A program made the position numbers and the translations under genes. The notes beneath the pieces were generated by a model. That model was not told the origin of the DNA. It did not search any database and was given only the letters and a program-made list of their open reading frames with translations. A DNA stretch of 47,384 nt from a bacterium (GTDB lineage: Bacteria; Planctomycetota; UBA1135; GCA-002686595). Positions 32,950 through 40,827 of this stretch are shown piece by piece. The stretch lies in NCBI GenBank assembly GCA_030426785.1, contig JAUHXY010000002.1, positions 1 through 47,384 on the forward strand, in the 5' to 3' direction. Positions within the stretch are counted from its first letter, which is position 1. Every line of letters starts with the position of its first letter.

Positions 32950-35229
32950 CTATTGGAAGGTGATCGCTGCGGACTGTGTCGTGTTCGAGGTGCTGACCAC
33001 CCCGATGAAGTCGCGATGCCAAAACTGGAAGTGCCAGGTCTCACCCGGCAGGACCTGCGCTCCCAACGCGGGCAGTTCGGTCAGATCTAGGGTGCGGCTG
33101 ACCTCACCCGCCGCGTTGACCCGCTGCACGTTTTGGTTGAGCCGGTACAGCGCACCTCCCAAACACAGGGTGCCTTGGCTGCCTCCGAAAAAGGGGACGA
33201 AGCCAGGATCGGTAGCGATCAGGTAGTAGCCGGGCAGCCCCAGGGGCAACTGGTCGCTCAGCAGGATCACCAAGTTGCTGCCCACCGAGGAATTGCCCAG
33301 AGCTTTGAGAGTGCCCACCTGGCCGGAGGAGTTCGGCTGGCTCGTACAAACCGGAACGCTGATTTCTCCGGTGCATCCGGGGCCACAGTGCTGCGCGTCG
33401 AACAGGATGGCCCCCAGATCCAACGGCGTCCCGTCCGGATCGGTGGGCAGGTTGGGGTTGCCGGCATCGATCGCGATCGAACCGGGCAGGAGGTGCAGGT
33501 CGTTGGGCCCCCAGAATCGGGGGTCGCCATCGCGGTTCCCCGTTCCAACAAACCCGCCGGGCACCAAGCTGTAGGTCGCGGTCGCGTTGCCCGCCAGGTC
33601 GTCCGGTTGGTTCTCGAACACGATGCTGTGATCGAGCTGCACGTCGTACCCTGCCCCACCGGCTTGACTGGCTGCGTTGTGCACCAACGTGCCATGGGTC
33701 ACGCGCACGGGACCCCAAAAGGCGCCCCCTTGGCCTGGAGCGCCCGGCTGGCTCGCCTGCGCCAAATTGCGCTTCGCGATGCAACGCACCAGGTTGCCAC
33801 TGCCCTCGCTGGCGAGCGCTCCGCCCACAGCCGACTGCTCGGCCACCACCCGGTTGTCTTCGAACAAAGTATGCGAAACGTCCGCCGCTAGGGCCACGTA
33901 GAGCGCACCGCCCTTCGCGCCCGTGGCGGTACTCGTGGTGCTCGATCCCGCCACGTTGTCCGCAAACCAAGCTTGAGTGACCTGCAGCGAGTCCAGCGTC
34001 GCGATCGCACCGCCCAGCGAATCCTGGGCGTTGCTGGTCGGCACAGCCGCGTTGTGGGTGAAGGTACTGCCCTGCACGAAGAGCGGGCCAAGTGCAACAA
34101 AGATGGCCCCGCCCGCCTCCGCTTGGTTTTGTTGCAGGTGCGACTGCACGATGAAGAGGTTTTCAAAGCCCCACTTGTAGATGCTACCTCCGCGCTGGGA
34201 GGCTTGGTTGTCGATCAGCTGGCACTGCACAAACGAGGCGCGGCAGCCCACCAAGGCCACGGCTCCCCCGTAACCGTTCGCCACACGGCAACCCTGGAAG
34301 AGGCAATTCGTGAAAGCCACGTCTCCGTCAAACCCCAAGAAAGCCGCGCCCGATTGGTTTTGCGTGTGGTAGTTCTCGAATTGGCATGCCTCGATGGTGG
34401 CAAAGCAATAGTTCAGGTAGATCCCACGCCCACCGGCGGAACCGGGGGCATTACCCTCAAACGCACAGCCCGTGATTTCCACCGTCGCTTGGCGCGCCAA
34501 GAGGTGCATAGCAGCCTCGGGATGACCGGCGCCCGATCCATTCGGATTCATCTGCGTCTGGTTCATGACGAGCCGCCCGCGATCGATCACCAACCCGCCC
34601 CAGATGGGGGCGGCGGAGGACTCCCAAGTGCAGTTTTGCACGTCCAAATCGCTCGATACGGCATAAACGGCCCCATCGCCACCGTTGTCCCGGAACGTGC
34701 ATTGCACCAAGCGTGGCGCACCGCCATCGATGTGCACGGCCGATCCGGCCCCCCCCGCTAGGTTGTTTTCGAAGCGACAGTTTTCGATGCGCATGGAAGA
34801 TCCGCGCAGCACGACCGCCGCCGCTACGGTAGCGGAAACGCCCGGCGCGTCGCGCAGGGTGAAGCCCCGCAACACCGCCCCGCTCCCCTCGCCGGAAATC
34901 GCCTGCACCAGTGCATGGGGGGTCGTCCCCACTCCTAATCCGCGCACGACCGTCGAAGCCGGGCCGGCACTGCTTTGCAGGATGACTTGCTTGCCGAGAA
35001 AGTCGATCGACTCATCCACGTAGTCTCCCGGTGCGACCCAAATGCGATCGCCCGAAACGGTCGTGCTCGCCGCCAGCGCCGCGTCGATGCGCGCAAACGG
35101 TTGCGCGAGGGTTCCGTTGCCCGGAGCGGTTGCACTGGCGTCGACGTACCAATCGGTGGCATGAGCGTGGCTCGCGAAGAGCAAACCCATGACCAAGGAG
35201 ACGGCGCTGGTTTGGCAAGGCAGGTTCAT
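32950..35229 (-). CDS. Secreted right-handed beta-helix protein with choice-of-anchor and shared C-terminal module
   Basis: 759-residue exported protein. MNLPCQTSAVSLVMGLLFAS is a signal peptide with cleavage near AHA-T (about residue 24). Residues 40-560 form a parallel beta-helix: repeated turns of the type xxxNCxFxxN with GGAI/GGAL/GGAV (examples GGAVALV, GGSIYKW, GGAIFVA, GGALYVA) as in pectate-lyase-like and polymorphic outer membrane proteins. The segment SIAIDAGNP near residue 585-592 is the choice-of-anchor Q motif. Residues 628-759 contain PNSSG, GYYLIA, GTLCLGG and WHFQFWHRD with TSNTTQSAAITF, matching the C-terminus of the PPC protein at 10879-12558. No catalytic residues of polysaccharide lyases are evident. 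Likely a surface adhesin or matrix protein. Confidence 0.85.
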   Translation of the reverse strand: MNLPCQTSAVSLVMGLLFASHAHATDWYVDASATAPGNGTLAQPFARIDAALAASTTVSGDRIWVAPGDYVDESIDFLGKQVILQSSAGPASTVVRGLGVGTTPHALVQAISGEGSGAVLRGFTLRDAPGVSATVAAAVVLRGSSMRIENCRFENNLAGGAGSAVHIDGGAPRLVQCTFRDNGGDGAVYAVSSDLDVQNCTWESSAAPIWGGLVIDRGRLVMNQTQMNPNGSGAGHPEAAMHLLARQATVEITGCAFEGNAPGSAGGRGIYLNYCFATIEACQFENYHTQNQSGAAFLGFDGDVAFTNCLFQGCRVANGYGGAVALVGCRASFVQCQLIDNQASQRGGSIYKWGFENLFIVQSHLQQNQAEAGGAIFVALGPLFVQGSTFTHNAAVPTSNAQDSLGGAIATLDSLQVTQAWFADNVAGSSTTSTATGAKGGALYVALAADVSHTLFEDNRVVAEQSAVGGALASEGSGNLVRCIAKRNLAQASQPGAPGQGGAFWGPVRVTHGTLVHNAASQAGGAGYDVQLDHSIVFENQPDDLAGNATATYSLVPGGFVGTGNRDGDPRFWGPNDLHLLPGSIAIDAGNPNLPTDPDGTPLDLGAILFDAQHCGPGCTGEISVPVCTSQPNSSGQVGTLKALGNSSVGSNLVILLSDQLPLGLPGYYLIATDPGFVPFFGGSQGTLCLGGALYRLNQNVQRVNAAGEVSRTLDLTELPALGAQVLPGETWHFQFWHRDFIGVVSTSNTTQSAAITFQ

Positions 35230-35518
35230 CGTGTTGGTTCCGTACAAAGGGGGAGCCTAGAAATCATGAAAGCGGTCGGCGCACGGCTTCCCCCAAGGTG
35301 CGCCCCAGGATTCCAATCTACCTCCCGTGCGGCGAATTCGGCGAAAAGGGCCCCCTTCGTACCCTCCGCAGGCCCCCCATGAGGCATTTCCGGGGCTCCA
35401 GCCGTCCCCGCCCATCGCGAACGACCCTCCCCCGTGCCTTCCGCCTCGAAGGATCCGTACGATAGGACTCGCCCGAATGCCTCTCGGCTTCTCAGCCAAG
35501 CCCATCCCCTGCATCACC

Positions 35519-35755
35519 ATGAGCACCATCGATTGGATCACCGTCTACGTCGCTCCGAGCGAAGCCGAAGCCCAAATCCTCGCTGGCCTCTTGATCAGTG
35601 AAGGGCTGGAGGCCCGCGTGGCGGGTGACCAGCTCACCGATGAATTTGGGATGGCCATGCGCATGGGTCCCGTCGAAGTGGGAGTGCCGGAAGCGCAAAA
35701 GGAACGAGCCCTCGACATCGTCGCCGCTTGGCGCGCACGCGAGCAGGACGAGTAG
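35519..35755 (+). CDS. DUF2007-domain protein
   Basis: 78-residue protein matching the DUF2007 (putative signal-transducing) pattern: WITVYVAPSEAEAQILAGLLISEGLEARVAGD, then a VEVGVPEAQKERALDIVAAW segment. These small proteins have a ferredoxin-like fold of unknown role and are often found near regulatory or transport genes. The start MSTIDWITVYV at 35519 was chosen; the frame extends upstream with Pro-rich, non-homologous sequence. No SD-like sequence is obvious. The next gene is 117 bases away. Confidence 0.85.
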   Translation: MSTIDWITVYVAPSEAEAQILAGLLISEGLEARVAGDQLTDEFGMAMRMGPVEVGVPEAQKERALDIVAAWRAREQDE

Positions 35756-35859
35756 CGCAGCTGGCCGAGAAGGCCCTTCTCGAACCACCTGCGAAAGAGT
35801 CGCACCCGCGACACACCTTTCGAACCGAGTCGGCGACCACGCCGGCACCCTCGACCTCG

Positions 35860-35865
35860 TATACT
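35860..35865 (+). promoter_or_regulatory. Possible -10 element just before the cytochrome start
   Basis: TATACT lies at 35860-35865, with the start codon ATG beginning at 35872. A transcription start about seven bases after it would coincide with the ATG, suggesting a leaderless or nearly leaderless transcript. No good -35 is seen at the normal distance, so this is tentative. Confidence 0.3.
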
Positions 35866-35871
35866 CGCGCC

Positions 35872-37599
35872 ATGCATTTGCGCCGCGCCCTTTCGCACCT
35901 CTCGTCCCGTTCGCAGGTTTCCCTCAGCTTGGGTGGCTTGTGGATTCTGAGCTCGGCGCTCTTGAGCGCGCATGCGAGCTGGGCCACCGCCGGTGCGCCT
36001 CCGCAGCCGGCCCCGGCATTCGGCACTCATGCGATCCAAGACGATGCCGAGGAAGCCGCTCGCTTCTTCGTGTTGTCCGCCAGTTGTGCGCGCTGCCACA
36101 ACGCGGTCGAGACCAGCACGGCCCTGTGGACCGACACCGGAGAAGATGCTTCACCGATCGGCACGTGGCGCGCCTCGGTCATGGCCCAGTCGTTTTATGA
36201 CCCTTACTGGCGAGCCCAGATCGAACGGGAGTTGGCGCTCGCCCCCAACGAAGACGAACGAGCTGCCCGCAACGCGCTGTGCACCCGCTGCCACGCGCCC
36301 GCCGCGGTGCACGAAGCCCGTTTTGAAGGGCTCGCACCGCCGACCCTCGCTCAGTTGGACCAGGATCCGGCCGCAGCCGAGGGCGTGACCTGCACCATCT
36401 GCCACCGCATGACCGCGGAAGGCCTCGGCACTCCGGCCACCTTCGATGGTCACTTGCCGCTCGACTTCGCGAACAGGCTGTATGGTCCCTACCCGGATCC
36501 AGTACCTGGGCCGATGTTGGCCATGAGCGGCTACGAGATTCACTTCGGAGCCCACATGGTGGAATCCGCGCTGTGCGCCACCTGCCACACCTTGGAGACG
36601 AGTCACGGCAGCGGCGAGGCGGCGGGACATTTCCTCGAACAATCCCCGTACCTGGAGTGGCGCAACAGCGCCTTCACCCACGAGCGCGGCATCACCGACA
36701 CCTCTCGGTCCTGCCAGGACTGCCACATGCCGGTGATGGGCAACATGGCTCTCGCTCACAATCCCGCCGGAGGCAACTTCCCCTTCCTCTCGGAACGACC
36801 GAACGTGCGCTCGCACGCGATCGTGGGCGGCAACGCTTTGCTGCTCGATATGCTGGCGGCTGGCCGCGACGAATTGGGGGTGGCGGCGCCTGCCGATGAG
36901 CTGAAGGCTATGGCCACGGAAACGCGCCGCTACCTGCGCGAAGAAGCGGCGCACATCGAAATCGGCGAGGTCCAGTGGAGCACGGACCAACTGGAGTTCG
37001 TGGTCTTCGTCGAAAACCTGACCGGGCACAAACTGCCTACCGGGTATCCCTCCCGGCGGGTATGGCTGGAGGTGCAAGTGCAAACGGGCGAGCGAACGTG
37101 GTTCGCTTCCGGGGTCCCGGACGCCGAAGGGCGCATCGTGCCCCGCGGAGAGGGCTTGCGCCTTCCCCACCGGGATCGCATCACGAGCTCCGACCAGGTG
37201 CAGGTCTACGAAATGATCGCCCTGGACGAGGAAGGCCAACCCACCACCCAACTGAGCTCCATGCGGAAACGGCTCAAGGACAACCGCTTGTTGCCGCTCG
37301 GCTGGATTCCGGAGGGCCCCCACGGTGAAGAGACCGCCCCGGTCGGTCTGGGCGACGATGCAAACTTCGTGGGCAGCCTCGACCAGGTCACCTTCGCCCT
37401 CGAGATCCCCGCATCCGTACGCAACGCAGGTCGCCCCCAGGTGCAAGCGCGTCTGCTGTACCAATCGATCCCACCGGCCTGGGCGGATGACCATCGCGAT
37501 GTGGAGGATAGCCCCGCCTCGGTCCGCTTCCTGCGCTTGTACGACGCGGCCAAGACGCGCTACGAAGTGCTCGCGGAAGCCCGCAAGCTGGTGCGCTGA
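35872..37599 (+). CDS. Pentahaem cytochrome c, secreted
   Basis: Exported multihaem cytochrome of 575 residues. The N-terminus has a long hydrophobic signal (VSLSLGGLWILSSALLSAHA, about 16-35). Five CxxCH haem sites occur at residues 72-76 (CARCH), 137-141 (CTRCH), 174-178 (CTICH), 235-239 (CATCH) and 281-285 (CQDCH). The spacing and the motif IGTWRASVMAQSFYDPYW resemble the cytochrome c-554/HAO-type and large planctomycete multihaem families. Residues 300-575 lack further haem motifs and form a beta-rich domain (VENLTGHKLPTGYPSRRVWLEV and similar). Probably periplasmic electron transfer, possibly oxidising a small substrate; no partner gene is adjacent. The start MHLRRALSHLSSR at 35872 is preceded by TATACT. 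Confidence 0.9.
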   Translation: MHLRRALSHLSSRSQVSLSLGGLWILSSALLSAHASWATAGAPPQPAPAFGTHAIQDDAEEAARFFVLSASCARCHNAVETSTALWTDTGEDASPIGTWRASVMAQSFYDPYWRAQIERELALAPNEDERAARNALCTRCHAPAAVHEARFEGLAPPTLAQLDQDPAAAEGVTCTICHRMTAEGLGTPATFDGHLPLDFANRLYGPYPDPVPGPMLAMSGYEIHFGAHMVESALCATCHTLETSHGSGEAAGHFLEQSPYLEWRNSAFTHERGITDTSRSCQDCHMPVMGNMALAHNPAGGNFPFLSERPNVRSHAIVGGNALLLDMLAAGRDELGVAAPADELKAMATETRRYLREEAAHIEIGEVQWSTDQLEFVVFVENLTGHKLPTGYPSRRVWLEVQVQTGERTWFASGVPDAEGRIVPRGEGLRLPHRDRITSSDQVQVYEMIALDEEGQPTTQLSSMRKRLKDNRLLPLGWIPEGPHGEETAPVGLGDDANFVGSLDQVTFALEIPASVRNAGRPQVQARLLYQSIPPAWADDHRDVEDSPASVRFLRLYDAAKTRYEVLAEARKLVR

Positions 37600-37734
37600 C
37601 CCTTGCCCAGCCCCCGCTAGCGCCCGCTTCGGGAACGGACCGCTTTCCCGGGTGCATTCCCATCGGCCCCGGTCTATCTTGCGGGTTCACCCGGGGCGCA
37701 TGCGGCGCGCTGGAGTTCCTTCCAGGACGATTCC

Positions 37735-38685
37735 GTGAGCGCGCTATTCCTGTACTACCACCGTGACTTTGACGGGATGGTCTCCGCGGCCATCCTCGCC
37801 AAGGTCTTGCGCGGTCGAGGCGAGAAGGACATCGTCTTCCGCCACATCAACTACGACCAAAGCCGCGACTGGGAGAACTTCGCGACGGACCAACGCTTTG
37901 GCATCGTGGATTTCCACTTCCACGACCGGGCGGTGTACTGGTTCGATCACCACCCGACGACGTTTCTGACCGAAGCCTTGCGGGCCGCTTACCAGCCGTC
38001 GGAGTTTTGGCAGTGGGATGAGACCTCCCCTTCTTGCCCGCCGTTGATCCTGCGCCACGCTCAGGAGCACTGGGGGTATCGGGTGCCGGAACGCTTCGAA
38101 GAGATGGCTTATTGGTCGGACATCATCGACGCGGCCAACTTTCGGGACGTGGACCAAGCCCTGTTCGCGGACGATCCAGCCTTGCGCATCATGCGCTGCC
38201 TAACCGTCGCGCCGCACCCCAACTGGACCGACGAAATCACCGGGGCCCTCAGCAACCAGAGCCTCGATCAGGTCGCGAGCCGTGCGGACATGGAAAAGGC
38301 CTATTCCCGGGCCACCCGCAACCGCGACAAGGCCTTGGACCAATTCCCCGAAACGGTGGTGTGGCACAAGGGCAGCGTGCTGTTCTACGACGCGGCCACG
38401 ATCAAGGTGCGCCGGGAGCGCTTCGCGCCCTTTTATCACTACCCGGACCTGTCCTACGCGGTGGGCGTGATCCCGACCCGCGCGGGCTTTCACATCACCT
38501 GCGGCGAAAACCCCTGGAATCAACCCACCCAAGGCATGCACGTGGGCGAGTTGCTCGGCCGCTACGGCGGTGGAGGCCACCGGGCCGTAGGCGGTGCAAA
38601 CCCGCCCAGCCAAGCAGAGGCTTTGCGCCTCGGCGAAGAGGTCGCGGACATCCTCTACGCGCACATGTCGCAGCAGGAGGCGTAG
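37735..38685 (+). CDS. DHH-family phosphoesterase
   Basis: 316-residue protein with a DHH domain: YYHRDFDGMVSAAILA (Asp-containing metal motif), IVDFHFHDRAVYWFDHHP (the DHH motif itself) and, near the C-terminus, LLGRYGGGGHRAVGGANPP (DHHA1-type nucleic acid or nucleotide binding). Family members hydrolyse oligoribonucleotides, cyclic dinucleotides or inorganic phosphates; the specific substrate is not readable. Start: GTG at 37735, supported by AGGA seven bases upstream. It ends 6 bases before rlmN, so they are co-transcribed. Confidence 0.85.
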   Translation: MSALFLYYHRDFDGMVSAAILAKVLRGRGEKDIVFRHINYDQSRDWENFATDQRFGIVDFHFHDRAVYWFDHHPTTFLTEALRAAYQPSEFWQWDETSPSCPPLILRHAQEHWGYRVPERFEEMAYWSDIIDAANFRDVDQALFADDPALRIMRCLTVAPHPNWTDEITGALSNQSLDQVASRADMEKAYSRATRNRDKALDQFPETVVWHKGSVLFYDAATIKVRRERFAPFYHYPDLSYAVGVIPTRAGFHITCGENPWNQPTQGMHVGELLGRYGGGGHRAVGGANPPSQAEALRLGEEVADILYAHMSQQEA

Positions 38686-38691
38686 CAGGCG

Positions 38692-39756
38692 ATGCAAACG
38701 GAACCCTCAGCACGCCCCCGCGGATTGTTCGAATACGACCCGGAGGAGTTGGCGGACAAGTTGGTCGAGATGGGCGGGCGCCCCTTCCACGCGAAAGTGC
38801 TGCGGCGCGATGTGGTGGCCAAGGGGCTCTTGACCCCCGACTCGCTGACTTCGTTGCCGGCCGCTTTGCGGGCCAAACTGCCCGAAGAGTTGCCCCTTTT
38901 GGTGGGTCGCGAGCTCGACCGCACCGAGAGTCGCGACGGCACCATCAAACTGCTGACCGGCTTCGACCGCGACGGCCGCCGCGACAACGCCATCGAAACG
39001 GTGTACATGCCCTCGCGCAAAGCGGATCAAGGCAAAGGCGCCACCATCTGCGTTTCCACCCAGGCGGGATGCCCCGTGGGTTGCCCCTTCTGCGCCTCCG
39101 GTTTGAACGGGTTGCTGCGCAATCTCCAGGCCCACGAGATCGTCGAACAGTTCGTGCGCGCCCGGGCCTTGGGTCCCATCTCGCGCTGCGTCGTGATGGG
39201 GATCGGCGAGCCGTTGCTCAACTTCGACGCTTTGCAGCGCGCTCTCGAAATCGTGCGCGGCGGCCTCGAATTGGGCGCCCGTAAGATCACGGTGTCCACC
39301 GTCGGCTTTCCCGAGCGCGTGCGGCGAGCCGCCCAAGCCGATCCCCGCTTTGACCTCGCCATCTCGCTGCACACGCCCTTCCAAGAGCAACGGGACGAGC
39401 TCGTCCCGGCCATGCGCGGTGTGCCGATCGAAGAGGTGTTGCTGGCGGGGGACTATTGGTTCGAGTCCACCGGTCGCGAAGTCACCTACGAATACGTGCT
39501 GCTCGGTGGCGACAACGACACTCCAGAGCACGCGGGGAACCTGATCGACCGGCTGCAAGGCCGCCGAGCCACGGTGAACCTGATCCCCTACAACCCGAGC
39601 CCCGAGTTGCCCTACCGGCGGCCGAACCCCCAAGCGGTAGAAGCCTTTCGAGCGCACCTCGAAAGCGCCGGCCTCGTCGCGACCGTGCGCTGGTCGCGCG
39701 GGTTAGAGGACTCGGCCGCCTGCGGGCAGTTGCGCGCCCAAGGTGCGGGCGCCTAG
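38692..39756 (+). CDS. rlmN: 23S rRNA (adenine2503-C2)/tRNA methyltransferase RlmN
   Basis: Radical SAM enzyme that methylates A2503 of 23S rRNA and A37 of some tRNAs. 354 residues. The radical SAM cluster motif is CPVGCPFC; CVSTQAGC just before it supplies a conserved Cys. SAM-site GIGEPLLNFDAL and ISLHTPFQEQRD follow. The second catalytic Cys is in EDSAACGQLR at the C-terminus (normally GDDIDAACGQL). N-terminal helical domain KLVEMGGRPFHAKVL. Cfr is a close relative, but the sequence fits housekeeping RlmN. Six bases separate it from the DHH gene. Confidence 0.95.
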   Translation: MQTEPSARPRGLFEYDPEELADKLVEMGGRPFHAKVLRRDVVAKGLLTPDSLTSLPAALRAKLPEELPLLVGRELDRTESRDGTIKLLTGFDRDGRRDNAIETVYMPSRKADQGKGATICVSTQAGCPVGCPFCASGLNGLLRNLQAHEIVEQFVRARALGPISRCVVMGIGEPLLNFDALQRALEIVRGGLELGARKITVSTVGFPERVRRAAQADPRFDLAISLHTPFQEQRDELVPAMRGVPIEEVLLAGDYWFESTGREVTYEYVLLGGDNDTPEHAGNLIDRLQGRRATVNLIPYNPSPELPYRRPNPQAVEAFRAHLESAGLVATVRWSRGLEDSAACGQLRAQGAGA

Positions 39757-39800
39757 GGCACCAAAATCATCGGCCGCTGACGCCTGCGCGCCATCATCCC

Positions 39801-40805
39801 TTAGCGGGAGGCGAGCCACGCATCGAGGCGCAGGCCCAACCCGCGAAACTGCGCCACGGCCCCGGGTACGGTGCGGTCGTCGTCCATGCGGCGCGGATCG
39901 GTGTCGACCTGGCTCAGCAGCTCGCGGCCGTCGCCGAAACGGATCAAACGCCAACGCGCACTTCGCACCCAGGCGGATCCGTCCGAAACCAAAGCCAACC
40001 CAAAGCCCCGCCATGCGATCGGTTCTTTGATCAGAACCCGCGCGAAGCTCTCTCCCTCCAAGTCGCCGCGCTGCTGGCCTTCCGGCCAAACCCCGCACAG
40101 GTCGAGCAGGGTGGGCCCTACGTCCGCCAAAGTCACCACGATGGGCCGGCGCTCTCCCCCATCGATGCCCTCGGTCGCAGCGAACCAAAGCGGAACGCGC
40201 AAGGCCGCTTCGGACATCGGTTCGGCTTCGGCTTCCCCTTGAAGGGCATAAAAGACCACCAAGCGTGGACGCTCGCCCGCATTCGCCCACAGCGCCTGCG
40301 CCGCCACCAGGACGGCTTCGATGTCGCTCCACTCGCTGGTGCCCAGCTCGACGAAACGCGCTCGGGGACCGTCCGCTTCCTGCGCGAACTCTTCGAGTTC
40401 CTGCTCCGCGCTGCGCCAAGGTCCCGTATCGACGCGATAGGAACCCGCCTGCAACGCCTCAACCCAGTGGGACTCGGGGTCGCCCAACGCTTCGACCGGA
40501 CGGGCGCCCCCCGCTCCCATCGAAAGGGCATCCGCATGGTTGAGCTGGGGTTGGTCAAAGCGTGCGTAGGCCGCATCAAAAGCAACCCCCTGCGCCAACC
40601 AGAACCCAAGCCCGCGCTCCGCATCCCCAACCAACGCTGGTTGGTCGAGGATGCTGGCGGAGAGCTGCGGCACCTCGATGACCAAGACGTCGGGAGCGGT
40701 CTTCGCGAGGGCCCCCGAAGGGCTCGGCGGCCGTGCATCCGGCACGGAATCGCCGCACGCGCTCAGGCTGAGGAGCCCGAGCGCCCAAGCGCCGATCCAC
40801 CGCAT
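39801..40805 (-). CDS. Degenerate sulfatase/alkaline-phosphatase-fold lipoprotein
   Basis: 334-residue lipoprotein. The start MRWIGAWALGLLSLSAC at 40805 carries lipobox LSAC. After a linker, APDVLVIEVPQLSAS resembles the first strand of sulfatases (PNVLLIxxDxL). Near the C-terminus ALRVPLWFA and IVVTLADVGPTLLDLCGV match the RVPLI..P and V.DIxPTLLDLAGV signatures of that fold. The core formylglycine motif CxPSR and most metal ligands cannot be found, and the protein is short for a sulfatase, so I consider it non-catalytic. It follows lysine 6-transaminase by 22 bases on the same strand. It converges on rlmN. Confidence 0.7.
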   Translation of the reverse strand: MRWIGAWALGLLSLSACGDSVPDARPPSPSGALAKTAPDVLVIEVPQLSASILDQPALVGDAERGLGFWLAQGVAFDAAYARFDQPQLNHADALSMGAGGARPVEALGDPESHWVEALQAGSYRVDTGPWRSAEQELEEFAQEADGPRARFVELGTSEWSDIEAVLVAAQALWANAGERPRLVVFYALQGEAEAEPMSEAALRVPLWFAATEGIDGGERRPIVVTLADVGPTLLDLCGVWPEGQQRGDLEGESFARVLIKEPIAWRGFGLALVSDGSAWVRSARWRLIRFGDGRELLSQVDTDPRRMDDDRTVPGAVAQFRGLGLRLDAWLASR

Positions 40806-40827
40806 GCGCCGCGCTGCGCCCACCGAC

